In this document: positions 1-10,895 of the stretch, piece after piece
Numbering within the stretch: position 1 is the first letter of the stretch
Layout: every line of letters starts with the position of its first letter
Source: Dipteris shenzhenensis
Taxonomy: Eukaryota > Polypodiophyta > Polypodiopsida > Gleicheniales
Assembly: GCA_047967505.1 (NCBI GenBank)
Contig: CM106540.1
Reading direction: 5' to 3' (one strand)
Length of the DNA stretch: 64,000 bases
Notes under the pieces: generated by a model
The model's input: the letters and a program-made list of their open reading frames with translations, nothing else
Database searches by the model: none
Told to the model about the DNA's origin: nothing
Program-made: the position numbers and the translations under genes

Positions 1-218
1 GCCTCCAAGCAGCCCAATCTCTTGGCCGACCCATGTGCTGGTCTGTCCCGCCTCTGCTGCGCCCTCTTCTGGCTCCTTGATCTGCCCACACGTGTGCGCC
101 TCTATCCCGTATTGATTACATCTGTTGACACCTCTCGTGAGCTCATATCCTTTTCTCTTAGGTCCCTGTTGTGCTGCCCTTTGCTCCGCCTTACGCTGTT
201 GCAGGTCAGCCAGGTACC
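1..218 (-). repeat. LTR fragment, left copy of a truncated element (Z)
   Basis: Bases 1-218 repeat 3879-4097 with high identity, except that the segment around 110-200 is more divergent. The right copy sits beside a primer-binding site reading on the minus strand, so this left copy is taken as the 3' LTR of a minus-strand element whose left end is outside the window. The open frame here is not a gene: it recurs in the right copy only because the LTR does. Confidence 0.65.
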
Positions 219-813
219 ATTGTCCTCTCTTCTCCCTCTTCTGGGCATATGCTGCCCTAGGTCTTCCTCCCCCACGCTCTCCTCATTTGGGGGCTTACAG
301 CTGGGGAGGTGCCCTTTACAACACCCCCTCTCACCGACACATCTCGGCCCAATGCCAACACGTTGATGACGTTACCCCAACAACTTCCATGCTGAAACCC
401 TCTGGCACAAGTTGGTGTCGATTCCGGTTTTTGGCTTTTCAAGTAGTGGCTCCTGCTCCTCCAGGTCTGGTCCTGCACAAGCAAACCATCCTATTACATA
501 GGTCCATCCACGGTAGCACCTGATGGCATCACCACCTTCAATCACGTTCCCATGCTTGAACTTGAGTAATCTAGACGCCATGATCTTCCGGTTGTCCCCC
601 TCATAATGAGTAAACAACCTGGAGTCTTCCAGGCACCATGCTCTAAAGGTTCAACCTGTCATGCTCTAAAGGTTCAACCCGTCCTTCCTTTGGTAAGGTC
701 CGCAACAAAAGAACCATCTTGAGAAATGAAATCCCGGACCATGAACTCTCACTGAGTTCTCATGGAAGTACTCTTCTGGCTTCAATACACCTTGTCCATC
801 ACCTCAGTTACGT
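219..813. other. No gene seen; interior of element Z
   Basis: No recognisable protein on either strand. The only structure is a short tandem duplication near 636-681, where a unit of about 23 bases (catgctctaaaggttcaacc and flank) occurs twice with one mismatch. This is probably non-coding interior or decayed sequence of the surrounding LTR elements. Confidence 0.4.
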
Positions 814-1227
814 GAGCAGTGGACCATCCACAATGCTTTCCATGTTAGCTTGTTGAAGCCTTTTCATGGAGAAGTGCCACAGGATATGCCAGTTGAAGAG
901 CAACCTGAAGTTGATGAGCAAGATGAGGTCTTGATTCCTGAGCAGATTGTGACACATAAGGATCGGAAGGTTAATGGTAGAGTTGCCAGATGCTATCGAG
1001 TGAAGTGCAAGAATTATCCTACGAACCATGCGATCTGGATGGAAGAGAGTGAATCGGTAGATTCACCACAGGTTTTACAGCTCTACCTTGAGGCATTTGG
1101 TCTCAAGCCTACTATGGTAGTGACTCATGCCGGTTCAGCAGAGCACAGGTCTGGGGCATTACGAGATGCTCATGGGGGGGGTAGCACCTCCGCACCCACA
1201 GTGCAGAGAGGCTCACAGGATATCTAG
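814..1227 (+). pseudogene. Gypsy integrase C-terminus with chromodomain (fragment)
   Basis: The frame from 814 to the stop at 1227 reads EQWTIHNAFHVSLLKPF, the end of the integrase GPY/F module, followed by an acidic linker and a chromodomain-like block (PEQIVTHKDRK, then AIWMEESES). A clear homologue lies on the minus strand at 21397-21732, and similarity continues past its stop. This is the tail of a plus-strand Ty3/gypsy chromovirus polyprotein. Everything upstream (protease, reverse transcriptase, RNase H and most of integrase) is missing. In an intact element the chromodomain would steer integration to marked chromatin; this remnant has no function visible here. Confidence 0.8.
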
Positions 1228-1493
1228 AGGTCGCTTGGTGACACTGCGGTTTCACCCGATGCACTGATGCTGACAGTGTTTTTGCCATGAGACTTCTATG
1301 ATGAGTGATCATGACACTCCAGTTGGTTGATACACCGCCATACAGATGGATCTGCAGTCCTGTTGTATGTACATTGTATTTTTGGTACTTCATGTGATGG
1401 TGTACTATTGATTATGGGCTGTTTATGCCTATTGTGACACCCTTTTCTATTTGCTGTAATTTTGGGACAGCAAACAAGATAGTTTGCTGTTTC

Positions 1494-2759
1494 AAGAGGG
1501 GGGTATGTCACGGGACGTGGTGGTGATGGTGAGTGTCTAAACTAACTGTCACTGAATTTAGCCTAGGATACCAGGCTAGGGGTCTTAGTTAATGCCCAAA
1601 AGGTACCTATGATTTCATGTGCGATAAGTGCAACTCCTAGTGCTATTAGAGTGGTTTCAATTCTAAGGTCATTGGTTTGGTTCGATGGGGTCATTCTTAA
1701 AAAATTGACCCTCTAGAGATCCTACAAACCAGGGTCATTGGTTCCCAAGCATTACGGGCATCTGACTCCCCTAGGGGCATTAAAATCCCACGCCTCATTT
1801 TGTACATGTGTCAGTGTGTGGCCTCTGTGCTTGCCTTGTGGCACCTAGGTGTCACCCCTGGAAGCCCCTGGAGCCCTTCCTTTCCCTTCCTTGCTGTTTT
1901 GAGTCTTCTTCCCTACCAGAGCAGCCTCATTGTGAAGATGGCGGATTTTTGCAGCCTCCCTCTTGCTGGCTGAAGTTGATTTTCGAGCTTTCTTCGCAAC
2001 AGTTCTCCTCCCCTTGCTGCTTTCTGCTGTTGGCATGCTTCTTGGACTTGGACGCCTCCATTCTGGGCCACTTTTGGAGCTTTTCTCAACTTTCTTCGTG
2101 GCAAAAGTCTTCCTTTCTTGATTCTGAAGCCATATTCTTGGACGCCTCTCTTCGTGCTCCTGCTTGGTGCAAGGCACACTGGAGTTGCTGGTGGGCTAGA
2201 ATCACCATTCTGGTGGTTGCAATCATGGTGGATCTGTTTCAGCTTGCTGAACCCTCTCTTTCTTGATCTTTTCTGGTGCTAGAAGTCACTCATAGGCAGC
2301 TCCCTCCTACCAGATTTTGCTGTCTGCTATTCAACCTACTTTTGGAGCTGTTTCGGGCTGAAACAGTGTCTTTTCTGTTGGCTGGATTCTCATCTTCTCT
2401 TTCTACTTTATGCTACTGCCATTCTTATTGAGTTTGTGCGGTTGGCCCAGGAGAGGGTTGGGGCATTGGTTGTGATGCTCTCTTCCTGGGGGAGCAGTGG
2501 CTAGCCTTGGGCTCAGTAATGGCTTGGATATATGTGAAGCATTGCTTGGCATGCTGCCAGGTTGTTCTGCTTGCGTTATGCATGACTATTGAAAGGAACC
2601 AAGAGAATAGCATTGGGAGTTGGTCACTAGTAGAGCCACGGGTTGGCATTGTATTGGGTTGTAGCTGCAGGTGAGCTCTTGAAGGGAGTCCCTTTGTATT
2701 TGAGCTAACCAGTAATTAAATAAATACTGCAAGGGGCGCTAAGTGTTGGAACCAACAGG
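1494..2759 (+). repeat. Polypurine tract and 3' LTR of the plus-strand gypsy fragment
   Basis: A polypurine tract (aagagggggg, 1494-1503) lies about 270 bases after the chromodomain stop. It is followed at 1506 by tgtcacgggacg, the expected TG start of a 3' LTR. No second copy is in the window, so the right end cannot be set; 2759 is arbitrary. An open frame at 1808-2266 has no recognisable protein and lies inside this presumed LTR. Confidence 0.5.
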
Positions 2760-3467
2760 TGTCACTCGTCATGCTTTTGAGTAGGGGCATTCTAGCCTCC
2801 CTTGCTTTAAATGGTTCAATGATGCTATGCAGTGAAGTTATATGCTCTGAGTTGTGTTTGTGGACAATGGCAATGTTTCAAGTTGGCTGTATTTCAGATT
2901 TGTGAGATAGTAGAGTCAGTTACACTGCCCTTTGTCAATTAAAGGCCGGTTACAGGTCATTTACCAAATCTCCTTCATCCATATCCAAGTTGTAGGGCTG
3001 ATGTTGAAGAAGCAAGATCCGGGATGTGTTATCTGTCTCATACAGATCCTCAGGATGGTCCACGCCTCTATTGACGTGTTGGTCATTTGGATGTGAGCAA
3101 GCACAGAGTCCGCCGTAGTCCCTATGATCTAGACAAGGGCGTGGGCATCTCTATCTTCCATGCTTCGAGCTCCTCTCCATCTATTGGTATGAGTATCCTC
3201 CCATTGTTGTCCACCACATCCTCCGGCTTCGCCTCTTCTCCCATTGTCAGCATCTGTGTTGCTAATCCACACAGCAAAATTGAAAAGCAAACTCAACCTT
3301 CTGTAGACCAGAACTCTATACGCACCTGATTGAACCTGAGTCACCCTCCTTCTCACAAGGGCTCTATCTTCCAGTCGTGGAGTTGATTCCCAAGAGCCAG
3401 TGAATCAAGGCCGTCCTTCAGCAAGGTCCTTGCCTTCAAACTCCCACACTTGTGAGCCTCCTACTTC
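2760..3467. other. Leader or interior of minus-strand element Z, no gene seen
   Basis: Just inside the Z primer-binding site (on the minus-strand reading) there is sequence with only short, unrecognised frames. It is likely untranslated leader or decayed gag. No zinc knuckle, protease or reverse-transcriptase motif was found on either strand. Confidence 0.35.
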
Positions 3468-3480
3468 GGCTCTGGTACCA
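3468..3480 (-). other. Primer-binding site, initiator tRNA-Met type (element Z)
   Basis: On the minus strand this reads TGGTACCAGAGCC, one base different from the common plant TGGTATCAGAGCC site complementary to the 3' end of initiator tRNA-Met. It directly abuts an LTR terminus (TTCTAACA on the minus strand). That fixes the orientation of element Z as minus and the inner edge of its 5' LTR at 3481. Confidence 0.8.
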
Positions 3481-4100
3481 TGTTAGAAATCGACCAGCAG
3501 AGGTACACACAGCGGAAGTCCCAGCCCTAGTAGAGCTCAGTCTGCAGCCTCTATGGCACTCCTCTGCCCCTTGGAAGTAGACTTGAGGATATGAGTTCTG
3601 CTGCTCCTTTTGCTCCCACACTCGCTGGTGTGCTGGATAAGTGAATGCCCTGCAATGGGCTGCTTTTATAGGCCATCAAGGGGCCCTTGAAAATACCGAC
3701 TGGTCTGCCATAAACTGGCCGACTAAGTCTGCCCTACAGCCGACTCAGCAGCTCCTTAAAAGCGGCCCTTATGGGGCTGAAAACTAGGGGCCCTTGGCCC
3801 ATAAAAGTAGGGCACTGGCCCTCACATCAAGGCAAGGGATCAGCCCCTAGGGCTGCCCTATATAAGGCCTGGTTGGCTGCCTCCAAGCAGCCCAATCTCT
3901 TGGCCGACCCATGTGCTGGTCTGTCCCGCCTCTGCTGCGCCCTCTTCTGGCTCCTTGATCTGCCCACACTTGTGCGCTTCTATCCCTTATTGATCCATAC
4001 TTTTGCTGATGCCTTCCGTGAGGTCATAGCCTTTTCTCTTAGGTCCCTATTGCTACCCTCTGCTCCGTCTTATGCTCCTGCAGGTTAGCTAGGTACCTTT
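3481..4100 (-). repeat. 5' LTR of element Z, interrupted at its outer end
   Basis: The LTR begins (plus-strand reading) with tgttagaaat at 3481 next to the primer-binding site. It shares 3879-4097 with bases 1-218. On the minus strand a TATA-like CTATAAAAG lies near 3664-3672, a plausible promoter for the element. At 4101 the sequence switches abruptly to another LTR. The two Z copies diverge just after the shared ggtacc, so the outer terminus is missing or disrupted. Confidence 0.6.
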
Positions 4101-4330
4101 TGTTGAGAGACCATGCTCAACATCATGTGATCATATGTGCATAGCATTAACCCAGTAGAGTGCTATAAAGGAAAGGGTTAGATGCCCTAACCCTAACCCT
4201 AAAAGGGTTTGTATATTTTCTACATTTTCAACTAAATCTAGTGTATAGTTACTCATTTGTGGTGTGCTCTCTAGCTATGCCCTCTCTCCTCATCATCACT
4301 CTTCTTTTCTCCCCTCTTCATATTTTGTCA
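4101..4330 (+). repeat. Copia-type 5' LTR
   Basis: This 230-base segment starts TGTTGAGAG, has an early 7-bp hairpin (TGTTGAG/CTCAACA) and ends in tgtca directly before a perfect initiator-Met primer site. It holds a TATA-like tataaag near 4163 and a short telomere-like run ccctaaccctaaccctaaaa at 4185-4204, which resembles the plant telo-box promoter motif. No matching 3' LTR was found in the window. It landed in or at the edge of the older Z LTR. Confidence 0.75.
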
Positions 4331-4342
4331 TGGTATCAGAGC
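4331..4342 (+). other. Primer-binding site (TGGTATCAGAGC), initiator tRNA-Met
   Basis: This is an exact 12-base match to the standard plant copia primer site, immediately after the LTR end at 4330. It shows that the LTR at 4101 is a 5' LTR of a plus-strand element and not a solo LTR. Confidence 0.9.
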
Positions 4343-6668
4343 TCCCTTGCCTTCCGCTGAGGCATTGCGATTAGCGCGAGAGAGATTGAGAGATCAAAAG
4401 CGATCGAGTGTGCTTTCATTCCGTTGATGAAAGAGAAGTTTCTGTCAGAGAATTCCGTCCTTGAGAGTTTAAAGTTCCGCTTATCTCCTTTGAGAGTTTG
4501 TGAGAGATCCGATTGAGAAAGAGAGATTTTCCGTCCATTGTTCTTTCTTTGTGTGTGAGAAAGAGATAGGGAGAGAAAGAAAGGTAGATTGAGAGAGATC
4601 TTTGTGCTAGGTTTTGATTCTGAGAGAGAAGTAGAGCTTGGAAAAGGCAACATACAACATGAAAGGTTTGAACAACTGCACCACCCAAGCAATGAGTTCT
4701 TGGGCTGCAATGAGTTCTTGATGGGACTGCAGTGAGTTCTTGATGCTGGATGTTAGAATTTGCGGGTAGCAGAAGGCTTCTAGCAAGCCATTCGGCCAGC
4801 AGCTCCTTCTTCAGCAGTACCTTTGGTATGCTCCTTCTACAGCTCCTTCTAATATGTACTGCCACCAAACCTATATACTCCAGCGACACATTGACAATAG
4901 CTCCTTCGCTGCCCACAACACACAAGCTCCGGAAGACCATAGCCACGACTCGCCTCCAACAATCGACCCGAATGCAAATGTGCAGCGGCTCACGGGAGGC
5001 TCTCCATATGATTGTACCTCCAAGTAAATCCCATGACTCGGCTTATTTAAAGCTGGGACTCATAGACGCCAATGACCTCTACAACCTCTACAACGACTCG
5101 ACTTCCTACCTCAACTCCTCGTCCTACAACACAGTAAGTAGAACCTCCACAGCGGTTGCTTAGATGCCTGTGACTCTATTTCTACAGACAGCCCGTCGAC
5201 GCCATCGACTCCAAGGCGACTAGCGCACGTGCCTCCAGGATGGCTCCAACGTGGCTATCTCGGCATGCATCACAAATAGTTTATCCAGCTGCGCTAACAG
5301 CCGACAAGCACCACACCTGACAGCAGCCTCTGACTCTCTCTAGACCTCTCCAAACAGCCAGCTAGCACTCAACCACCTTCTGCCAGCGCTGAACTGCAAC
5401 GGACGGCTCCAGCTCTCAGTACGACCTCTGAGCGACTTTCGGCTAGGTGGCTCCTACAACCATAGCCAAGGCTATCCAAAACGGCTCCAAACGGCATCTG
5501 CAGTTCTCCATAGCCGTCCAACTCTCTATGCGTAGAAGGCGATAGAATCTTCAAAAGATTTTGGCATATCCTCAAAAGATTTCGGTAGTCCGTAGCGTGA
5601 CACGTGGCTAGTCTTATCCTCACCCAGGATCACCCCATCCTTTGGGCTTGGTCAACAAGTTGTTACGTGGCAGATAGGCCAACCCTGGTTTGGTCAATCT
5701 TACCTTGGGTTGTATTGGGTTAGTCAGCCTTGGTCAAGAGGCAGCCCAGGGTCCTCTGTCACATCATTAGACATGTCAGCCTGCCATGTCACATGGCTAA
5801 CATCCACTGTCAACGTTATCTGCCACGTCATACCCTCCACGTCAGCAGTCAAAGTCACACTGCCAGCTCATCATCGCCACGTGGCAGTTCCCAGTCAAGC
5901 ACTCTTACCTCTTGTAAGGCACACAGCACACAGCATGTGACCACACTTGCCACCTCAACACAGGGCTTCACAGGCACACCCCTTGCTAAGCACTGCTGCC
6001 ACATCATCACTGCATGTGACTCACCCTGTCACATCATCATTGAGCACTTTGCACCCTTTTTGCCCCTTTACCTAGATCAAGCCGTATCTCTTGATCCAGG
6101 AAGAATTTGAGGCGCTCCAAAAAGAAAAAACGCTCGATTTTTGTGCTCTACGCGTTCGTCACATCGCGCGCATACTTCGGCGCAAGTATCACACACGTTT
6201 GAGCCTCGGCGACAAATCCACTTCCTACATGCACATCAGTCTCTACATCGACGCATCTGACCCAGCACCTAAAACGAACAAAGCTGTTTTTTCATCGTTC
6301 CATGATTGATCTAGATCTAGTTCAGAGTAGATTAGATCATCCATAGCGGAGAGAACTCCAAACCAGCCAATTAAAGCCATGTCGAAAACTTCCTAATTAG
6401 TTCCTACTCCGAGTCAGTCCCAGTGCTTACATGCGGTTTCACGTCATCACATTACATGAAACCTAACGTTTCACAGTTCAGTGGGCTATCTACCTTGTAA
6501 AGCCTCTTGGCTATTCGTGGCATCATTTGTCACAAGCCTTGTAAGATATTGGATTATATTTTGTAGTTCTATCTTCATCGACGGTTCAGATTTCACTTGA
6601 CACAGTAAGTGTTTTGCAGTCGATTCAGACAGTGATTTCACAGACACTTTGAGTACATTTCTTGCATC
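4343..6668 (+). other. Copia leader or composite sequence, no gene seen
   Basis: About 2.3 kb between the primer site and the gag start at 6669. It is rich in short purine runs (4380-4640), then mixed sequence with many cac/gtc words (5750-6060). No recognisable protein. It could be one long leader or a leader broken by other insertions. A frame at 4750-5163 shows no known domain. Confidence 0.4.
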
Positions 6669-6997
6669 ATGTCTACGACTAGCAACCTCAATTTGGAGGC
6701 ATCTGCTAAGCTAGACAACTCCAATTACGGCACATGGAAATACCGAATGGAGACCATTCTTATATTTCAGGAGACAAATGGGAGTATATCGATGGATCTA
6801 CACCTAGACCATTGGACTATCTAGCCAGTAGTAGCTCTACTCCACTTATTGTTACAGCACCAGCAGCGGGATCTCTAGCTACACCAACAATTTCTGCACC
6901 TATAGCAGATCTTGCCATTGTTCGAGCACAGGCAAAATGGGACAAGAAAGATACGTATGCATCTCATCCGATCAAGCAGAATGTGCACGATGTCATT
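6669..6997 (+). pseudogene. Copia gag N-terminus (truncated, frameshifted)
   Basis: ATG at 6669 opens a frame with the hallmark start of copia capsid protein (KLDNSNYGTWKYRMETIL), comparable with LDGTNYSLWSFMVRNIL in the copia gag at 46106. The match then continues one frame over (GDKWEYIDGSTPRP, from about 6770), so a one-base frameshift separates the halves. The gene stops at about 6997, where the sequence becomes the LTR of the next element. In an intact element this would be the capsid precursor. Confidence 0.75.
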
Positions 6998-7735
6998 AGA
7001 TCGTATGAGAGAACGGAGAGATGACGGAAATATAGAGCTGAGAGTGAGCTGTGTAAACTGTAAAAGAGAGCTGAGAAACCTGAGGAAACAGTGTCCAAAC
7101 CTCTCTCTGTTTGCTGGTCCAAACCTCCGACTGTTGTGCTGCGTGGTCACCTTCAGAGGAGGCTGAACTGATGGCCAAGGGACTGAGGCTAGAGCAGGGC
7201 CAGATCTGAGGATCTCAGGGGCTGCACAGGAGGCTGAAGTGGAGCTGCAGGAGGACTGAAGGCAGGAGCAAACTGAATGAGAAAACAGGGCAGCCAAGGG
7301 CCCTTTTATAGGGCTGGACTGAGCCAACCCAGTCTGTAAACAGACTGACTCAGTCTGTTTTACAGACTGGCTGGCCTACAACAAGCCTATAAAAAGCCCT
7401 CCCTGGCTCATTTGCCAGGGGAGTTTTTGGGCAGTCTTTGCAGGCTACCTTCCGTGCTTACCTCCTAAAGGGACTCCTAACGTGGGCTAAGACCTAAACT
7501 ATAATATGGAAACACTTAACCTACTGTTCTCCAGTGGGTACTAGTGAACAAGAATTGACTACTGACTTGACCTAAGGCTGAGAGATTGACCTACGTAGCT
7601 TGTGCCTGACTGTCCGTGGACAAGGGCTCACCAAGGGGTCACAGCATATGACAAAATCTCCTATCTGGGAACTATAATACACTTGTCGATGTAGCCAGTG
7701 TCACCTTGCACCCAAGTGCAGGGGTGCATGTGACA
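6998..7735 (-). repeat. 3' LTR of gypsy G, missing its outer ~440 bases
   Basis: It matches 11334-12071 along its length with a few per cent mismatch, but lacks the part equivalent to 10896-11333. The break coincides with the end of the copia gag fragment, where tagatc lies on both sides. It ends at tgcatgtgaca like the right copy. Confidence 0.8.
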
Positions 7736-7751
7736 TTCCCTCCTTCTTAAC

Positions 7752-9708
7752 TTGGCGGTAGGTTCATTGCTTCCAAGTACTGCGCCAATATCTGGGGAAA
7801 CTCCTGTAAAAAATCTTCGTCCAGCCACACCGCTTCATGGGTACCTCGGTCACGGAACTTGGTGTAAAACTCCTAGATCCTTCGTCTTGACCCATACTTG
7901 AATTTATGAAGAAGGATCTGTTTTGGCTGCAAAACTTCGGCTTCATCAAGAACTTCAGGTTGTTGCTCGTCGGAAATCTCTGAAAGAGGAGGCCCAAAAT
8001 ATGGCTTCAAGCAAGCTACATGGAACACGTTGTGCATAGTCCAACTGTCTTGTAGGCGTAACTTCATTGAGACATCATTGATCTTTTGAATAATCGGGAA
8101 TGGTCCGAAGCTCGTGAAGGATAGCTTAGGGCATCGCTTGCCCACCTGCTTCAATCGTTGCTTGATAATGCGTAAATACACCCATTGATCCTCTTTATAC
8201 TGGACATCTCGTCTGGATTTATTAGCTTGGTGTGTATACGATGCTTGAGCTTTGGCGATGTGGCTTTTCACGGACTCCATAATCTTTGCCATGGATTCGA
8301 TGGTTTTGTTGGCTTCAAGAGATGGAGACACCATCCGGGTGAGGAGTGAGGTAAATCGCTGTCCAAACGCCGCTTCATAAGGTGTGCGACCAATACTTGA
8401 AGAATAGGTATCGTTCAAAATGGCTTGCACAAGCGGAAGAAACTGCTCCCACTTTCCGTGAGCATCATGACAATATGATTTCAAAATATCAAATGCCATA
8501 CCATTATACTTTTCCGTCTCGCCGTTCGATTGCGGATGGAAAGCGCTGGACATCTGCAGCTTAGTACCAAAATTATCAAACAAGGCTCGCCAAAAGTTAG
8601 ACGTAAACTTAGAGTCCCTGTCGGATGTGATGGTCTTCGGCAACCCTCCAGTGGGATACCAATACTTGATAAACAAACGAGCTACATCTTCAGCGCTGGC
8701 CGTTTGTTTGCAGGAAATGAGCATACGTTCTAACTCCCCCTCCATAGACTTTGAAAGTCGATAAGGGAACTTACTTGGAGGTGTCGAGTCCGGAAGTAGA
8801 TGGATGCGATGGTCTTCCGGTCGGTTGGGAGGTAGCTGGGGTGGCAGATCGTTGCGGAGCATGATGTCATTGAACTCTTGGAGTAGATCCGCCATTGCTT
8901 GCCCCATCGGAGGAGCGGCTTGAACTGCAGTGATTTGGCATTGGACATAGACAAGTCCACACATTGCACCCTTGCGGACGGCGCGACCTGCTTGAATATG
9001 AGAGATTAATGGAATCCCTGGTATGCTCCGATCACCGCGTATCACGGCGGGCTCAGGTAAACCTTCCACAATCGTGAAGGTGTCCTGCCGCCAATCAGGC
9101 GTCGGAACATGCTCATGGAACCACTGAATCCCGAGGATCATGTCGCACCCCATCAAAGGAGTCAATATAAAATCCCGCGTAAACATGGCCTTCTGAATTG
9201 AAAAAGTGAACTAGATGGCCTTATGCGTGATGTGTGTGCGCAAGCCGGGCGTGAACCTGTCCACTGCAAGCTCGTGAGGCACCAAGGTGCACCCCATTGT
9301 CTTGGCAAGCTGAGGGGAGATGGCATCCTCTGAACTCCCCATATCGAATAGGACAATAAACTGATGCCCGTTAGCTGTGCCGTACGCTCGAATGAGCGCC
9401 TTCATTTGATCTGAGAAGTCGCCCTCCTTCTTACCTTGAAAGACCACTGTAGGAACGGGGTTCAAAGCAGGGAAGACGGCATTCGTAGCTGAGGATGGAG
9501 GCGGAGCTGGAAGAGCCAATACATTAGCGACGGACGAAGTAGGTGCTTTCGCATCCTTTTTGGCAAGCCACTTCGGACAATCCTTCTTGCCATGCCTAGC
9601 GATGTGGTGGCAATGAAAGCAGCGATGTTCTTGGTGGTATCGCTTCTGCTCGTCGGGCTGTAGATAGCCTCTTGTAATACCCGCTTTAGCCTTCTCATCC
9701 GGAGTCAT
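7752..9708 (-). pseudogene. Gypsy G pol: zinc knuckle, protease, integrase, chromodomain (RT deleted)
   Basis: One reading frame runs from about 9708 to 7752. It holds a zinc knuckle (CFHCHHIARHGKKDC), a retropepsin block in which the usual D-S/T-G is DMGS (FIVLFDMGSSEDAIS), and the end of protease (GCDMILGIQWF). At the start of the reverse transcriptase (HLLPDSTPPSKFPYRLSKSM) the frame jumps within a few residues to the integrase core (TSDRDSKFTSNFW; PQSNGETEKYN), the GPY/F module and a chromodomain tail. The deletion keeps the frame. In-frame TAG codons at about 9211 and 7873 interrupt it; the second falls just before the chromodomain tail (EFYTKFRDRGTHEAVWLDE). The first catalytic Asp of integrase is lost with the deletion. 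Confidence 0.85.
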
Positions 9709-10852
9709 CTTTGGCTTGGATTCCCTCTTTTGACCAGATGCCTGGCCGTCTTTCTTTAGGAACTGGTTGTCCTTCTTCTGATCCTTACCCGCTGTGTTGT
9801 TTGATTGCTGCGGGGCTTTGGAATCTCTCTGGACCTACTTGGGCTTTCCCCCGTTCAGCATCATCTCTTGATTTTGTGCGAGAGTCAACGCCCGCTCGTA
9901 ATCTGGCGGGTCAAAGTTCCGAATGGTAAAACGTATGTTCGTGTCCAAACCTCGAATGAATTGCTTCATCTTGGCGCTCTCCGTCACGCCCAACTGTTGC
10001 GCCAGTGTGATGACCTTATTACTGTATGTCAACACAGGCAAACCATTCTGGGAGAGACGAGCGAACTCATCCTCCAGGTTAAGCATATATTGGGGTGGGA
10101 GAAAACGGGCTTTGAGGTCGGCCACAAACCAAACGAAATTCGTCTTAAACGTCAGTATGCTTACTAGCCCAATGCTGCCACCAAGTCACTGCCTCACCTG
10201 TAAGATGAGGGGCTGCAAGGTGGACTTTATCTTGCTCATCTTGAATCCGCGCTAACGAAAAATGAGCTACAAACTGATGAATAAATTGCAAAATTGCTGA
10301 ATGATCACACTTACCATCATACTTAACAAAATTTGGAGTGGACCGAGTGAGTGGTGTTACCTTTGTCGATGGCGAAGCTGTGGCGGAGACGGCCGCTGCG
10401 CTCAAACTTGCTTGCATAGCGGCTAACATCTGTTTGTGTTGGAGAAGCATCGCCTCTCGGTCTAGCTTTTGTTGCCTCTCTGCTTGGGCGAGCTCTGCGC
10501 GTCGCAGTGCCTCCTCATTTTTGCGTTCCTCATGCATCAACAAGAGCAGTTTTTCAAAATCTGTGGTTCTTCTTTCTTCCAGCGGCTTTTCTGCTTCTTT
10601 TTCCTCCAGACGTTGTTTTGTTTGGTCTAGCTGTCTTCTGCTTTCTTCCAGCTGGGATGAATGTTCTTCGAGTTGCTGCAGGAGGATCCGATTCTGCTCT
10701 AGAAGGTTTGCCATCACTTCTTGAGCATTTGGCAGAAGCGTATCTTGTTGGTAGTCTTTCTCCTCTTCAAAGTCTTCGCGGTTGAATCTTTTCCTGACCC
10801 TTCCATGGTGCTTGATTGTGTGTCCTTTCCGGATCTCAGCACAACCATACAC
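9709..10852 (-). pseudogene. Gypsy G gag (broken)
   Basis: The N-terminal part (10852-10145) has a basic start, a long Gln/Glu-rich coiled-coil stretch (about residues 40-140) and then capsid sequence (HLAAPHLTGEAVTWWQHW). It continues in another frame from about 10125 (FLPPQYMLNLEDEFARL, then FIRGLDTNIRF), so a frameshift lies near 10130-10150. A TAG at about 9835 interrupts the second frame before the Lys-rich linker to the zinc knuckle. This is the retrotransposon capsid (retrotrans_gag-like) protein. Confidence 0.8.
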
Positions 10853-10882
10853 TCGCGGTAGTCAAGCTGGATACAGACTGAA

Positions 10883-10894
10883 GCTCTGATACCA
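10883..10894 (-). other. Primer-binding site of gypsy G
   Basis: On the minus strand it reads TGGTATCAGAGC, exact for initiator tRNA-Met, one base inside the 5' LTR that starts (plus reading) at 10896. Confidence 0.9.
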
Positions 10895-10895
10895 A

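Noticed and set aside
22-523. Open frames at the left end of the window
   Set aside because: The first recurs in the LTR copy at 3879 with many changes and has no domain; both lie in or beside an LTR.
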